DNA of 64,000 bases, from assembly GCF_001620265.1 (NCBI RefSeq), contig NZ_CP012661.1:3702501-3766500 (forward strand), read 5' to 3'. Each line of letters begins with the position of its first letter. Position 1 is the stretch's first letter. A model generated the notes under the pieces. That model was not told the origin of the DNA. It was given only the letters and a program-made list of their open reading frames with translations, and searched no databases. This DNA is from Frigidibacter mobilis. GTDB lineage: Bacteria > Pseudomonadota > Alphaproteobacteria > Rhodobacterales > Rhodobacteraceae. Below are positions 46,154 to 55,943 of this stretch, one piece after another. The translations under genes and the position numbers were made by a program.

Positions 46154-48250
46154 CTAGCGCGTGAAGGCTTCCTTGTTCCCGCCATCGACGTTCAGAATAT
46201 TGCCCGTGGACTTCGCCGACAGGTCCGACGCAAAGAAATAGACCCCCTCGGCAATATCCTCGGGCAGCACCGACCGCTTGAGCAGCGAGCGCTGGCGATA
46301 CATCTCCTCAAGCCCATCCTTGTCAGTCTTGTAGGTGCTGGCGCGCTGGGTCAGCCATTCGCCCGACCAGATCTTCGAGCCGCGCAGAACCGCGTCCGGG
46401 TTGACCACGTTCACGCGGATGCCGGCCTCTGCCCCCTCCAGCGCCAGGCAGCGCGCAAGGTGAATTTCGGCGGCCTTGGCCGTGCAATAGGCCGCGGCGT
46501 TCGGGCTGGCCGCGAGGCCGTTCTTCGAGGCGACGAAAATCACCGAGCCGCCGATGCCCTGGGTGCGCAGCATCCGGAACGCCTCGCGGCTGACCAGGAA
46601 ATACCCGGTCGAGAGGATATCCATGTTGCGGTTCCACAGCGCCAGCGTGGTGTCTTCGACCGGGGCCGAGGACGCGATGCCGGCGTTCGACACCAGGATG
46701 TCTACCCCGCCAAACTCCACCGCGACGGTCGCGTAGGCCTCGATCACCTGCGTCTCGTCGGTCACGTTCATCTGCACCGCGCGCACGACATCCGCGCCAT
46801 AGACCCGCGCCAGACCCGCGGCCACATCCTGCGCTGCCCCCGCGTCGATATCGGCCAGCATCACGCAGGCCCCGTCCTTCAACAGCCGCTCGGCCGTTGC
46901 AGACCCGATGCCGCCGGCGCCGCCGGTGACAAGCGCAATCCGCCCCGCCAGCGCCTTGGGCCGTGGCATCCGCTGCAGCTTTGCCTCTTCCAGCAGCCAG
47001 TATTCGATATCGAACGCTTCCTGCTCCGGCAGTCCCTGATAGGTCGAAACCGCGCTGGCCCCGCGCATCACGTTGATCGCGTTGACGTAGAACTCGCCCG
47101 AGATCCGCGCCGTCGCCTTGTCGAGCGCGAAGGTAATCATGCCGACGCCCGGCACCAGGTAGACCACGGCATTGGGATCACGCAGCGCCGGGCTGTCGGG
47201 ATGCTTGCAACGGTCGTAATAGGCGGCGTAGTCGGCGCGATACGCCTCGATGGCGTCGGGCAGGCTGGCCAGCGTCGCTTCCAGATCCGGCTGGGCCGGG
47301 TCGAATGCAACCACCAGCGGGCGAATCTTCGTGCGCAGGAAATGGTCCGGGCAGGAGGTGCCCATCGGGGCCAGCGTGTCCATCATGGCCGAGCCGACGA
47401 ATTCCAGCACCGCGGGGCTGTCGTCGAAATGCCCGACCTTGTAGCGGTCCTTCGAGATCAGGCCGCGGATCACCGGCATCAGCCGCGCCGCCGTCGCCCG
47501 CCGCGTGTCGGCGTCAAGCGTCGGCAGCTTCACACCGCCGAATGCCGGCTTGCCCGCCGATTCCGCCTGCAGCCAGTCGGCCGCCTTGTTGATGATTTCC
47601 AGCGTGGTCAGGTAGCAGTCCTTGGCGTCATCCGCCCAGGTGAACAGGCCGTGGCTTTCCAGGACAGCGCCGCGCATCTGCGGGTTTTCCGACGCCAGCT
47701 TGCCCAGCCACAGGCCAAGCTCGTAGCCCGGCTTCTTCCAGGGCAGCCAGCCGATCTCGGCGCCGAACACCTGCTCCGTCAGTTCCTTGGAGTTGACCGA
47801 GGCGGCCAGCGCGATGATCGCGTCGGAATGGACGTGGTCCACATGCTTGCGCGGCACATAGGCGTGCAGCGGCGTGTCGATGCTGGCAGCGCGCGGGTTC
47901 AGGTTGAACGTGCAGTGCGGCAGGTAGCCCACCATCTCGTCCTCATGCTCCACGCCGCGATACATGCCTTTCAGCGCGTGCAGCTTGTCCATGTAGAGCG
48001 TCGAGAAGCCGTCCATCTTCATCGAGCCGATATCGCCGCCCGAGCCCTTGACCCACAGAACTTCGGCCATCTGCCCGGTCAGCGGATCACGCTCCATCAC
48101 CTTGGCGCTGGTGTTGCCGCCGCCGAAGTTCGTCACCCGCTTCTCGGACCCCAGCAGATTCGAGCGATACAGCAGCTTCTCGGATTCGCTCATGCCAGCG
48201 GCGCGGGCGTCATCCCAAAGGTTTTTCAAATGATTTTCGCGCGCAGGCAT
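46154..48250 (-). CDS. rhaD: Bifunctional rhamnulose-1-phosphate aldolase/short-chain dehydrogenase
   Basis: 698 residues. The N-terminal half (~1-400) is a class II aldolase: VKGSGGDIGSMKMDGFSTLY, HVDHVHSDAII (zinc His region) and VLESHGLFTWADD. The C-terminal half (~430-698) is an SDR: ALVTGGAGGIGSATAERLL, VSNAGIASS and catalytic Y in AAYCTAKAAEIHL. The aldolase splits L-rhamnulose-1-phosphate into DHAP and L-lactaldehyde; the dehydrogenase is thought to oxidise the lactaldehyde. This fusion is the usual form in rhizobia and other alphaproteobacteria. It has a strong AGGAGG site and is divergent from rhaR across 162 bp. Confidence 0.95.
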   Translation of the reverse strand: MPARENHLKNLWDDARAAGMSESEKLLYRSNLLGSEKRVTNFGGGNTSAKVMERDPLTGQMAEVLWVKGSGGDIGSMKMDGFSTLYMDKLHALKGMYRGVEHEDEMVGYLPHCTFNLNPRAASIDTPLHAYVPRKHVDHVHSDAIIALAASVNSKELTEQVFGAEIGWLPWKKPGYELGLWLGKLASENPQMRGAVLESHGLFTWADDAKDCYLTTLEIINKAADWLQAESAGKPAFGGVKLPTLDADTRRATAARLMPVIRGLISKDRYKVGHFDDSPAVLEFVGSAMMDTLAPMGTSCPDHFLRTKIRPLVVAFDPAQPDLEATLASLPDAIEAYRADYAAYYDRCKHPDSPALRDPNAVVYLVPGVGMITFALDKATARISGEFYVNAINVMRGASAVSTYQGLPEQEAFDIEYWLLEEAKLQRMPRPKALAGRIALVTGGAGGIGSATAERLLKDGACVMLADIDAGAAQDVAAGLARVYGADVVRAVQMNVTDETQVIEAYATVAVEFGGVDILVSNAGIASSAPVEDTTLALWNRNMDILSTGYFLVSREAFRMLRTQGIGGSVIFVASKNGLAASPNAAAYCTAKAAEIHLARCLALEGAEAGIRVNVVNPDAVLRGSKIWSGEWLTQRASTYKTDKDGLEEMYRQRSLLKRSVLPEDIAEGVYFFASDLSAKSTGNILNVDGGNKEAFTR

Positions 48251-48301
48251 GGTGGTCCTCCTCTAGATCCTGCGCCAAACTGCGACGAAGAGGTGCGAGA
48301 A

Positions 48302-48372
48302 GTCAATCATAATCAGTCATAACCAATCATGCTGCGGCGCAGAAATGTCATTTATGATCGAAAATGATTGAC
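48302..48372. promoter_or_regulatory. Inverted-repeat operator region between rhaD and rhaR
   Basis: The perfect 9-bp inverted repeat GTCAATCAT (48302-48310) and ATGATTGAC (48364-48372) flanks further TCAT-containing half-sites (CAGTCATAA, CCAATCAT, GTCATTTATGAT). The block is AT-rich and lies between divergent starts. DeoR-type regulators bind such repeated half-sites and can loop DNA, so this is the likely RhaR control region for both rhaDI and rhaRSTPQUK. Confidence 0.65.
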
Positions 48373-48412
48373 AGTGCGCGTTTTTGGTGGAGAGTGGCAG
48401 GCGGAGGACGAC

Positions 48413-49225
48413 ATGCACGAAAGCGAACGGCACAGGATCATTCTATCGACAGTCGAGGGGCGACCCGTCGTCAGCGTGAGCGATCTTGTGACGCTGACCG
48501 GCGCGAGCGAGGCCACGATCCGCCGCGACATCGCTGCACTTCATGTTCAGAAAAAGCTGCGCCGGGTGCGCGGCGGAGCCGAGTCGGTCGCGCCGCCGCA
48601 GTTCGTCGGCATCAATGCGCGCCCGTTCAGCGTGAACGAGGGCATCCGCCTGGCCGAAAAACGCGCCATCGCGCGGGCGGCCGTCGATCTGTGCAGTGAT
48701 GGCGAGGCGATCATCATCAACGGCGGCACCACGACGTTCCAGATGGTTCACATGCTGACCGCCAAGCGGCTGCAGGTGTTCACCAACAGCTTTCCGATCG
48801 CCGAGCATCTGCTGAAGCACTCCAAGAACACCGTGCTGCTGCCCGCCGGCGCAATCTACCGCGAGCAGAACATCATCCTGTCGCCGTTCGACGAGGATGG
48901 CAGCCGCAATTTCTATGCGACGCGGATGTTCATGGGGTGCCGGGGCATCGGGCCGCTGGGGGTGATGGAAGGCGATCCGATGCTGGTGCAGGCCGAGCAG
49001 AAGCTGATCGGGCAGGCAGACGAGCTCATCATCCTGGCCGACAGCAGCAAGTTCGGGGCCCGGTCCAGCCTGCTGCTGTGCCCGCTGGCGCGCATTCACA
49101 CCGTCATCACCGATGACGGTATCGGTGATCGTGCCGCGGCCATGCTCGAGGCGGCAGACGTAAGGTTGATCGTGGCGCGTGTCGGCGCTGCGGACAAGGG
49201 AGAAGACCGCATAGGCGAGAGCTGA
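48413..49225 (+). CDS. rhaR: DeoR-family rhamnose regulator
   Basis: 270 residues from the ATG at 48413 (MHESERHRIIL), preceded by GGCGGAGGA; the frame is open to 48368. Helix-turn-helix: VVSVSDLVTLTGASEATIRR, then the KKLRRVRGGAES wing. The DeoRC domain shows INGGTTTFQMVHML and LADSSKFGARSSLL. By position it corresponds to RhaR of the Rhizobium leguminosarum rha locus, a DeoR-type repressor. It is the first gene of the transport operon; only 34 bp separate it from rhaS. Confidence 0.92.
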   Translation: MHESERHRIILSTVEGRPVVSVSDLVTLTGASEATIRRDIAALHVQKKLRRVRGGAESVAPPQFVGINARPFSVNEGIRLAEKRAIARAAVDLCSDGEAIIINGGTTTFQMVHMLTAKRLQVFTNSFPIAEHLLKHSKNTVLLPAGAIYREQNIILSPFDEDGSRNFYATRMFMGCRGIGPLGVMEGDPMLVQAEQKLIGQADELIILADSSKFGARSSLLLCPLARIHTVITDDGIGDRAAAMLEAADVRLIVARVGAADKGEDRIGES

Positions 49226-49259
49226 CGCGGACGGAAAACGGCTCATAGGGAGGAATATC

Positions 49260-50252
49260 ATGAGCATCTGGAGGAAGGCACTTACGACCGCCGCAGTGGC
49301 AACGGTGCTGATGGCGCAAGCCGCAGCGGCCGAAAACGTCAAGATCGCGCTTGTGGTCAAGGCGCTTGGCATCGGGTTCTTCGAGGCCGCCGCAAAGGGC
49401 GCCGAAGAGGCTGCCGCCGAACTGGGCGATGTGGAAATCATCTATACCGGCCCGACCAGCACCACCGCCGAGGGCCAGATCGAGGTCATCAACGCGCTGA
49501 TCGCCCAGGGCGTCGACGCGATTGCCATCTCGGCCAACGACCCCGACGCCGTGGCCCCCGCGCTGAAAAAGGCGATGAGCCGCGGCATCACGGTGGTTTC
49601 GTGGGATTCGGGCGTCGCACCCGAAGGCCGTCAGATGCACCTGAACCCGTCCTCTTCGGCGCTCATCGGCAACACGATCATCAAGCTGGCCGCAGACCAC
49701 ATGCCCGAGGGCGGCGACGTGGCCATCCTGTCGGCCACCTCGACCTCGACCAACCAGAACATCTGGATCGAAGAGGCCACCAAGGTGCTGCCGAACTATC
49801 CGGGCATCAACCTGGTTGCCACCGTCTATGGCGATGACCTGGCCGACAAGTCCTACCGCGAAGCGCAGGGCCTGATGGCCACCTACCCGAACCTCAAGGC
49901 GATCATCGCGCCGACGACGGTGGGCATCCTTGCCGCCTCGCAGGCCGTGACCGATGCCGGCAAGATCGGGCAGGTCAACGTGACCGGCCTGGGCCTGCCT
50001 TCGGAAATGGCGGGGGCCGTCGAATCCGGTGCCACCGTCAGCTTTGCGATCTGGAACCCGATCGACCTGGGCTATGCCGCCACGACGATCGCCTACAACC
50101 TGAACAAGGGCAACGCAAAGGCCGAACCGGGCGCGTCGATCCCGATGGGCCGGATGGGTGAGGCCGTCCTTGACGAAAACAACGAAGCGGCCATGTCGGA
50201 CCCCTTCACCTACGACAAGTCGAACATCGAAGAGTTCAAGTCGATCTTCTGA
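49260..50252 (+). CDS. rhaS: L-rhamnose ABC transporter substrate-binding protein
   Basis: 330 residues. The signal peptide (MSIWRKALTTAAVATVLMAQ) ends about QAAAAEN. The mature part is a type I sugar-binding protein (RbsB/LsrB-like): VVKALGIGFFEAAAKGAEEA, YTGPTSTTAEGQIEVINALI, AISANDPDAVAPALKKA, VSWDSGVAPEG and LSATSTSTNQNIWIEE. It has a GGGAGGA ribosome-binding site. It feeds the RhaT/RhaP/RhaQ importer. It is followed by a stem-loop before rhaT. Confidence 0.93.
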   Translation: MSIWRKALTTAAVATVLMAQAAAAENVKIALVVKALGIGFFEAAAKGAEEAAAELGDVEIIYTGPTSTTAEGQIEVINALIAQGVDAIAISANDPDAVAPALKKAMSRGITVVSWDSGVAPEGRQMHLNPSSSALIGNTIIKLAADHMPEGGDVAILSATSTSTNQNIWIEEATKVLPNYPGINLVATVYGDDLADKSYREAQGLMATYPNLKAIIAPTTVGILAASQAVTDAGKIGQVNVTGLGLPSEMAGAVESGATVSFAIWNPIDLGYAATTIAYNLNKGNAKAEPGASIPMGRMGEAVLDENNEAAMSDPFTYDKSNIEEFKSIF

Positions 50253-50275
50253 TCCGCCTGATCCAGCCTCATCAG

Positions 50276-50307
50276 CCCCGGCAATCCCGTGTCCGATCGC
50301 CGGGGCG
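50276..50307 (+). other. Stem-loop between rhaS and rhaT
   Basis: GCCCCGGC (50276-50283) pairs with GCCGGGGC (50300-50307) around a 16-nt loop, 23 nt after the rhaS stop. The short CACTTTCC run after it is a poor terminator. It probably stabilises or partially ends the rhaS message. Confidence 0.6.
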
Positions 50308-50328
50308 CACTTTCCCATAGGTATCTCA

Positions 50329-51825
50329 ATGAAACCCGTCCTGTCGCTTCGCGGCATTTCCAAGTCATTTCCGGGTGTCAAGGCGCTGCAGGGCGTGCAA
50401 CTGGACCTGTTCGCAGGGCAGGTGACCGCGCTGATCGGCGAAAACGGGGCGGGCAAGTCCACCATCGTCAAGGTGCTGACCGGAATCTACCAGCCCGAAG
50501 AGGGCAGTCTCGAAATCGACGGCACGCCGGTCCAGTTTGCGACCGCGCAAGATGCGTCCCGTGCCGGCGTCACCGCCATTCACCAGGAAACCGTGCTGTT
50601 CGACGAGCTGTCGGTCGCCGAGAACATCTGGCTGGGCCACGCGCCGCGCACCCGGCTGGGGCTGATCGACCGGCGCGCCATGCGCGAAGGGGCCGAACGC
50701 CTGCTGGCCAGCATCGGTGCAACGCTGGACCCGGAGCAGCGGCTTGGCGATCTGGGCATCGCCTCCAAGCACCTGGTCGCCATCGCGCGCGCCTTGTCGA
50801 CCGACGCGCGGGTCGTCATCCTGGACGAGCCCACCGCCGCGCTGTCCCACAAGGAAATCCACGAGCTCTACGAGCTGGTCGACACGCTCAAGCGTCAGGG
50901 CAAGGCGATCTTGTTCATCAGCCACAAGTTCGACGAGGTGTTCCGCATCGCCGAACGCTACACCGTGTTCCGCGATGGCCAGTTCGTCGGGCAGGGGATG
51001 ATCGCCGACGTGACCGAAGGCCAGCTGGTGCAGATGATGGTGGGCCGCAGCGTCGACCAGATCTTCCCGCACCGCAGCCGCAATATCGGCGCGCCGGTGC
51101 TGACCGTGGCCGGCTACAGCCACCCGACCGAATTTGCCGATATCGGCTTCACCCTGCATGAGGGCGAGATCCTGGGCTTTTACGGCCTGGTCGGCGCCGG
51201 CCGCTCCGAGGTGATGCAGGCGCTGTTCGGCATCACCTCCCCGTCCAGGGGAGCAGTGCGGATCGACGATCAGGTGCGCGTGATCCGCTCCACCCACGAG
51301 GCGATTGCCGCGGGCATCGTCTATGTCCCCGAAGACCGGGGCCGGCAGGGGGCCATTCGCGGCCTGCCGATCTTTCAGAACGTGACGCTGCCATCGCTGG
51401 CGCGCACCAGCCGCGCGGGGTTCTTGCGACTGGCCGAAGAGTTCCGCCTGGCGCGCGAATATACCCAGCGGCTGGACCTGCGCGCATCGAGCCTGGATCA
51501 GGAGCTGGGGCTGCTGTCCGGGGGCAACCAGCAAAAGGTGGTGATCGCCAAATGGCTGGCCACCAGACCGCGGGTCATCATCCTGGACGAACCGACCAAA
51601 GGCATCGACATCGGCTCCAAGGCCGCCGTGCATGACTTCATGGCCGAACTTGCCGCCGAAGGGCTGGCGGTCATCATGGTCAGCTCGGAAATCCCCGAGG
51701 TCCTGGGAATGTCCGACCGCGTCATCGTCATGCGCGAAGGCCGGATCATCGACGAAGTCACAGGCGAGCGCATGACGCCGGAAACGCTGGTCCGCGCGGC
51801 GGCCGGCATCGCGGAGGCAGCATGA
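50329..51825 (+). CDS. rhaT: L-rhamnose ABC transporter ATP-binding protein
   Basis: 498 residues from the ATG at 50329; the longer frame from 50158 overlaps rhaS. It is a double ATPase of the sugar (CUT2) class. The first domain has Walker A GENGAGKST and LDEPTAALSHKEIHEL with H-loop ISHKFDEV. The second has GLVGAGRSE in place of a canonical Walker A, signature LSGGNQQKV and Walker B ILDEPTKGIDIGS. Asymmetric second sites are normal for this class. The stop overlaps rhaP by 4 bp. RhaT here is the ABC ATPase, not the enterobacterial proton symporter of the same name. Confidence 0.94.
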   Translation: MKPVLSLRGISKSFPGVKALQGVQLDLFAGQVTALIGENGAGKSTIVKVLTGIYQPEEGSLEIDGTPVQFATAQDASRAGVTAIHQETVLFDELSVAENIWLGHAPRTRLGLIDRRAMREGAERLLASIGATLDPEQRLGDLGIASKHLVAIARALSTDARVVILDEPTAALSHKEIHELYELVDTLKRQGKAILFISHKFDEVFRIAERYTVFRDGQFVGQGMIADVTEGQLVQMMVGRSVDQIFPHRSRNIGAPVLTVAGYSHPTEFADIGFTLHEGEILGFYGLVGAGRSEVMQALFGITSPSRGAVRIDDQVRVIRSTHEAIAAGIVYVPEDRGRQGAIRGLPIFQNVTLPSLARTSRAGFLRLAEEFRLAREYTQRLDLRASSLDQELGLLSGGNQQKVVIAKWLATRPRVIILDEPTKGIDIGSKAAVHDFMAELAAEGLAVIMVSSEIPEVLGMSDRVIVMREGRIIDEVTGERMTPETLVRAAAGIAEAA

Positions 51826-52790
51826 AAATCCTGAAAAACCGCGAGGCGCTTCTGGCGCTTGCGATCCTGCTGCTGGTGGGAGGCGTCGCCGTCAGGTTCC
51901 CGGCCTTTGTCCGGCCCGCCAATCTGGTGAACGTGTTCAACGACACCTCGCCGCTGATCTTGCTGGCCATCGGCCAGATGATCGTGATCCTGACCAAGTG
52001 CATCGACCTGTCGGTCGCCGCCACGCTTGCCCTGTGCGGCATGGTTGCGGCGCTGCTGAACGGCGCGGGCGTGCCTCTGCCGCTGATCCTGGTGCTGGTC
52101 GTGGCACTGGGCGCGGTGATGGGGGCGATCAACGGCCTGCTGGTGTGGAGGCTCGGCATCCCCTCGATCGTGGTGACGCTGGGGACGATGACGATCTATC
52201 GCGGCACGATCTTCCTGATGACCCAGGGGGCTTGGGTCAACGCGCACCAGATGACGGCCGGTTTCAAAGCCTTGCCTCGGACCGTGATCGCGGGCCTGCC
52301 GGTGATGAGCTGGATCGCCCTCGCGGCCATCGGGCTGTTTGTCATCCTGCTGACCCGCACACCGCTGGGGCGGGCGTTCTATGCCGTGGGCGGCAACCCT
52401 CATGCGGCAGTCTATGCCGGCATCAGCGTCGGTCGCACGCAGTTCATGGCCTTCGTGATCTCGGGCGCGCTTGCCGGGCTGACGGGCTATCTGTGGGTCG
52501 CGCGCTATGCCGTGGCCTATGTCGATATCGCCAACGGGTTCGAGCTGTCGGTGGTTGCCGCCTGCGTGATCGGCGGCGTGGCCATTGCGGGCGGCGCGGG
52601 CAGCGTGCTGGGGACAGTGATGGGGGCGCTGTTCCTGGGCGTCATCAACAACGCCCTGCCGGTTATCGGCATCTCTCCCTTCTGGCAGATGGCGATCTCG
52701 GGCAGTGCCATCGTCCTGGCCGTTGCCTTCAATTCCGCCCAGAACCGGCCAGCCGGCCGCATCATCCTGAAACCGGTGGAGCCGACATGA
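51822..52790 (+). CDS. rhaP: L-rhamnose ABC transporter permease 1
   Basis: 322 residues, RbsC-like, with about 8-10 helices. Motifs: [60 protein letters not shown] and VSIANGFEL-like [37 protein letters not shown]. It forms the channel with RhaQ. It overlaps both neighbours by 4 bp. Confidence 0.93.
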   Translation: MKILKNREALLALAILLLVGGVAVRFPAFVRPANLVNVFNDTSPLILLAIGQMIVILTKCIDLSVAATLALCGMVAALLNGAGVPLPLILVLVVALGAVMGAINGLLVWRLGIPSIVVTLGTMTIYRGTIFLMTQGAWVNAHQMTAGFKALPRTVIAGLPVMSWIALAAIGLFVILLTRTPLGRAFYAVGGNPHAAVYAGISVGRTQFMAFVISGALAGLTGYLWVARYAVAYVDIANGFELSVVAACVIGGVAIAGGAGSVLGTVMGALFLGVINNALPVIGISPFWQMAISGSAIVLAVAFNSAQNRPAGRIILKPVEPT

Positions 52791-53782
52791 CCCAAGCCGC
52801 AAGAACCAACCCCGCGGGCCGCACCATTCCCGACCGCCTGCAATCACGTGCCGCCCGCGCCCTGCACAGCTGGGAGACGATCCTGCTGGCCGTTGCCATC
52901 GCGGTGTTCGTGACCAACTCCTTCGCCTCGCCGTATTTCCTGAACGCCTGGAACCTCAGCGACGCCACCTTCAACTTCACCGAAAAGGCGATGATCGCCT
53001 TTGCGATGGCCATGCTCATCATCGCGGGCGAGATCGACCTGTCGGTCGCCTCGATCATCGCGCTGGCGTCGACGGCGATGGGATTGGCGATGCAGGCAGG
53101 CGCCGGGGTTCCGGTGCTGGTCGGCGTGGGCCTTGCAACCGGGCTGCTGTGCGGGGCAGTGAACGGCTTTCTGGTGGCGGGCATGGGCCTGCCCTCCATC
53201 GTCGTCACCATCGGCACCATGAGCCTGTTCCGCGGCATCGCTTACATCGTTCTGGGCGACAAGGCCTTCACCGGCTATCCCGCCGGGTTCGACTTCTTCG
53301 GCCAGGGCTATGTCTGGTGGGCGTTCAGCTTCGAGCTGGTGCTGTTTGCGGTCCTCGCGCTGGTGTTCTGGGTGCTGCTGCACCGCACCAACTTCGGCCG
53401 TGCGGTCTATGTCATCGGCAACAACGCCACCGCTGCGCAGTTTTCGGGCATCCGCGTCGCGCGCATCCGCTTCATCCTGTTCCTGCTGACCGGACTGATG
53501 TCGGGTGTCGCAGCCGTCTGCCTGACCTCGCGGCTGGGCTCCACCCGGCCCTCCATCGCCACCGGGTTCGAACTGGAGGTGGTGACGATGGTCGTGCTGG
53601 GCGGGGTGAACATCCTCGGCGGGTCCGGGACCATCCCCGGGGTCGTGCTGGCCGCGCTCATCATGGGCATGGTCACGTTCGGCTTTGGCCTGCTGAACGT
53701 CCCCGGTATCGTGATGAGCATCTTCCTGGGGCTGCTTCTGATCGGCGTGATCGCGGTGCCCCGGATGCTGCGGGGAAAATGA
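52787..53782 (+). CDS. rhaQ: L-rhamnose ABC transporter permease 2
   Basis: 331 residues from the ATG at 52787; the upstream frame is a rhaP shadow. RbsC-like: [60 protein letters not shown] and [20 protein letters not shown]. It has a longer polar N-terminus ([20 protein letters not shown]) than RhaP. It is paired with RhaP as in the rhizobial system. Confidence 0.93.
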   Translation: MTQAARTNPAGRTIPDRLQSRAARALHSWETILLAVAIAVFVTNSFASPYFLNAWNLSDATFNFTEKAMIAFAMAMLIIAGEIDLSVASIIALASTAMGLAMQAGAGVPVLVGVGLATGLLCGAVNGFLVAGMGLPSIVVTIGTMSLFRGIAYIVLGDKAFTGYPAGFDFFGQGYVWWAFSFELVLFAVLALVFWVLLHRTNFGRAVYVIGNNATAAQFSGIRVARIRFILFLLTGLMSGVAAVCLTSRLGSTRPSIATGFELEVVTMVVLGGVNILGGSGTIPGVVLAALIMGMVTFGFGLLNVPGIVMSIFLGLLLIGVIAVPRMLRGK

Positions 53783-54096
53783 TGGAAAAATACGCCTTCA
53801 AGATGCAGCTCCATCCGGGAATGGAAGCCGAATACCGGCGCCGCCACGACGAGATCTGGCCAGAACTGGTGGCGCTGCTGCATGAGGCAGGGGTCAAGGA
53901 TTACTCGATCCACCTCGACCGCGACACCAACATCCTGTTCGGCGTGCTGTGGCGGCGCGCCGAACACACCATGACCGACCTGCCCGCGCATCCGGTGATG
54001 CAGCGCTGGTGGGCGCATATGGCCGACATCATGCAATGCCATCCCGGCAACGAGCCTGTGGCAACGCCTCTGGTCAACCTGTTCCACATGCCATGA
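53782..54096 (+). CDS. rhaU: L-rhamnose mutarotase
   Basis: 104 residues ([20 protein letters not shown]); an ATG three bases earlier gives one extra Met and overlaps the rhaQ stop. The RhaM/RhaU family is recognised from the [12 protein letters not shown] motif, [10 protein letters not shown] and [15 protein letters not shown], which include the active-site His and paired Trp residues. It interconverts alpha- and beta-L-rhamnose, helping flux into the isomerase. It overlaps rhaK by 4 bp. Confidence 0.93.
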   Translation: MEKYAFKMQLHPGMEAEYRRRHDEIWPELVALLHEAGVKDYSIHLDRDTNILFGVLWRRAEHTMTDLPAHPVMQRWWAHMADIMQCHPGNEPVATPLVNLFHMP

Positions 54097-55457
54097 GGAA
54101 CATCGCCGTCATTGATGTGGGCAAGACCAACGCCAAGCTGGCGCTGGTCGAAGAGGGCAGCCTGCGCGAGCTGACCGTGGTGACGCGCCCCAACACGGTG
54201 CTGCCCGGCCCGCCCTATCCGCATTTCGACCTTGCCGGCCACTGGGACTTCTTCTTGCACCATCTGCGCGCCTTCCATGCGGCGTGGGGGGTCGATGCGA
54301 TATCGGTCACGACGCATGGCGCCGCGGCGGTGCTTCTGGATGGGGCGGGCAACCTCGCCGTGCCGATGCTGGATTACGAACATCCCGGCCCGGACGATCT
54401 GGCAGCAGAATATGATGCCCTGCGCCCCGATTTCGCCGAAACCGGCTCGCCGCGGCTGCCGCTTGGCCTCAACCTTGGCGCACAGCTGCACTGGCTGCTG
54501 GCCACGCAGCCGGGGCTGCGCGAAAACCTCGCGCATGTGCTGACCTACCCGCAATACTGGGGCTGGCGGCTGACCGGCGAAATGGCCTGCGACATGTCCT
54601 CGCTGGGCTGCCACACCGATCTGTGGGTGCCCCGGCAGGGCCGGTTCTCCACGCTGGTGGACCGCCTCGGCCTGGGTGGCAAGCTGGCGCCGCCGCGCCG
54701 CCCTTCCGAAGTTCTGGGCCATCTGCGCCCCGAACTGGCCGCCGAGACCGGGCTGCCGGCAAACACGCCGGTCAGCGTGGGTATCCACGATTCCAATGCC
54801 TCGCTCTACCCCTACCTGCTGGGGCCGCAGCACGCCTTCTCGGTGGTGTCGACGGGCACATGGGTGATCTGCATGGCAATGGACGGCGACGACATCGCGC
54901 CCGACCAGTCGCGTGACGTGCTGGTCAACGTCAACGCCCTCGGCCAGGCGGTCCCCTCTGCCCGGTTCATGGGCGGGCGCGAATACGAGCTGATCCGCAA
55001 GGGTGACACCGCGCCGGTCACGGCGGCGGATCGTGCCGGCGTACTGTCGCGCGGGGTCATGCTGTTGCCGGCGGTGGAGCAGGGTTCCGGCCCCTTCCGG
55101 GGCCACAAGGCCAGCTGGACCGCCGAACCACGCACCACCGGAGAGCGGCTTCTGGCCCTGTCATGGTACCTTGCCCTGATGACGCGCACCTGCCTCGATC
55201 TGGCGGGCGCACGCGGGCCGGTCATCGTCGAGGGGCCCTTCGCCCGCAATGGCGACTATCTGGACATGCTGGCCAGCCTTTCGCCCGAGGGCGTCGAAAC
55301 CGCCGCCTCCGCCACCGGAACTTCGGCCGGCGCCGCCCTGCTGTGCCTTGGAAACGCCTCTGCGCCCGCAACCAGTTCGGTGCGACCGCCAGACGCCGCT
55401 GCCGCGCTCAGGGCGGTTGCAAGGCGATGGGAGGTCCTGAACGAGCGCGCGATCTAG
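54093..55457 (+). CDS. rhaK: L-rhamnulose kinase (FGGY-type carbohydrate kinase)
   Basis: 454 residues from the ATG at 54093. The N-terminal ATPase fold begins [15 protein letters not shown], with [12 protein letters not shown] following. The hinge and second domain contain [15 protein letters not shown] and [15 protein letters not shown], then [10 protein letters not shown] and [17 protein letters not shown]. This is the rhizobial RhaK type, which phosphorylates L-rhamnulose at O1. In R. leguminosarum the homologue is also needed for activity of the rhamnose ABC transporter. It is the last gene of the operon, and a strong hairpin follows. Confidence 0.9.
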   Translation: MRNIAVIDVGKTNAKLALVEEGSLRELTVVTRPNTVLPGPPYPHFDLAGHWDFFLHHLRAFHAAWGVDAISVTTHGAAAVLLDGAGNLAVPMLDYEHPGPDDLAAEYDALRPDFAETGSPRLPLGLNLGAQLHWLLATQPGLRENLAHVLTYPQYWGWRLTGEMACDMSSLGCHTDLWVPRQGRFSTLVDRLGLGGKLAPPRRPSEVLGHLRPELAAETGLPANTPVSVGIHDSNASLYPYLLGPQHAFSVVSTGTWVICMAMDGDDIAPDQSRDVLVNVNALGQAVPSARFMGGREYELIRKGDTAPVTAADRAGVLSRGVMLLPAVEQGSGPFRGHKASWTAEPRTTGERLLALSWYLALMTRTCLDLAGARGPVIVEGPFARNGDYLDMLASLSPEGVETAASATGTSAGAALLCLGNASAPATSSVRPPDAAAALRAVARRWEVLNERAI

Positions 55458-55560
55458 GCAAGCCAAACGACACTCTCAAGCCACCACGGGGGAGGCTGAC
55501 CGATGAGCCCAATATCCCCGGCCTGACACGCCGCGCAAGCCCCAGGCGCACAGCTTCACT

Positions 55561-55584
55561 CCAGCCGTGCCCTGGCACGGCTGG
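55561..55584. terminator. Bidirectional terminator-like hairpin between rhaK and kdgF
   Basis: CCAGCCGTG (55561-55569) pairs perfectly with CACGGCTGG (55576-55584) around a 6-nt loop. It lies in the 152-bp gap between two converging operons and is symmetrical enough to act on both strands. Confidence 0.65.
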
Positions 55585-55609
55585 GCACCCGGGTTTGACG
55601 GCAGCGTCC

Positions 55610-55921
55610 CTACAGAAAGTCGTCGCGGCGCGGGGTGAAACAGTCCACCAGGGTGCCCGGCGCCAGGCAGACACAGCCATGCGCCAGCCCCGAGGGAATG
55701 ACGAAGCTGTCACCCGGCCCCACCTCGCGCTGCTCTTCGCCCAGAAAGAACCGGAACCGGCCGCTTTCAACGAAGGTGGATTGCACATGCGGATGATTGT
55801 GCAGCGCGCCTTCCGCACCCTCGGCGGCAAAACGGAAGGCCACGACCATCAGGTCCGGGTGATCCGCCAGCACCTGCCGCGTCACGCCCTCGCCTGTTGT
55901 CACAACGGGATAGTCGGTCAT
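55610..55921 (-). CDS. kdgF: Cupin protein, KdgF-like (unsaturated uronate ring opening)
   Basis: 103 residues from the ATG at 55921, with AAGGAAGGA upstream. A single cupin barrel has metal-ligand residues in LHNHPHVQSTF (His41, His43, Gln47 region), EVGPGDSFVIPSGLAHG (last His) and a closing DCFTPRRDDFL, the pattern of KdgF. KdgF promotes opening of 4,5-unsaturated monouronates released by alginate or pectate lyases to the linear keto form (DEH/DKI). It is last in the alginate operon, 22 bp after the SDR gene, which fits that role. Confidence 0.85.
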   Translation of the reverse strand: MTDYPVVTTGEGVTRQVLADHPDLMVVAFRFAAEGAEGALHNHPHVQSTFVESGRFRFFLGEEQREVGPGDSFVIPSGLAHGCVCLAPGTLVDCFTPRRDDFL

Positions 55922-55943
55922 CTTCGATCCTTCCTTGCTAGCC

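Noticed and set aside
46460..48322. 620-codon plus-strand frame opposite rhaD
   Set aside because: Antisense to the aldolase/dehydrogenase fusion; Arg/His/Gln-rich composition with no motif.
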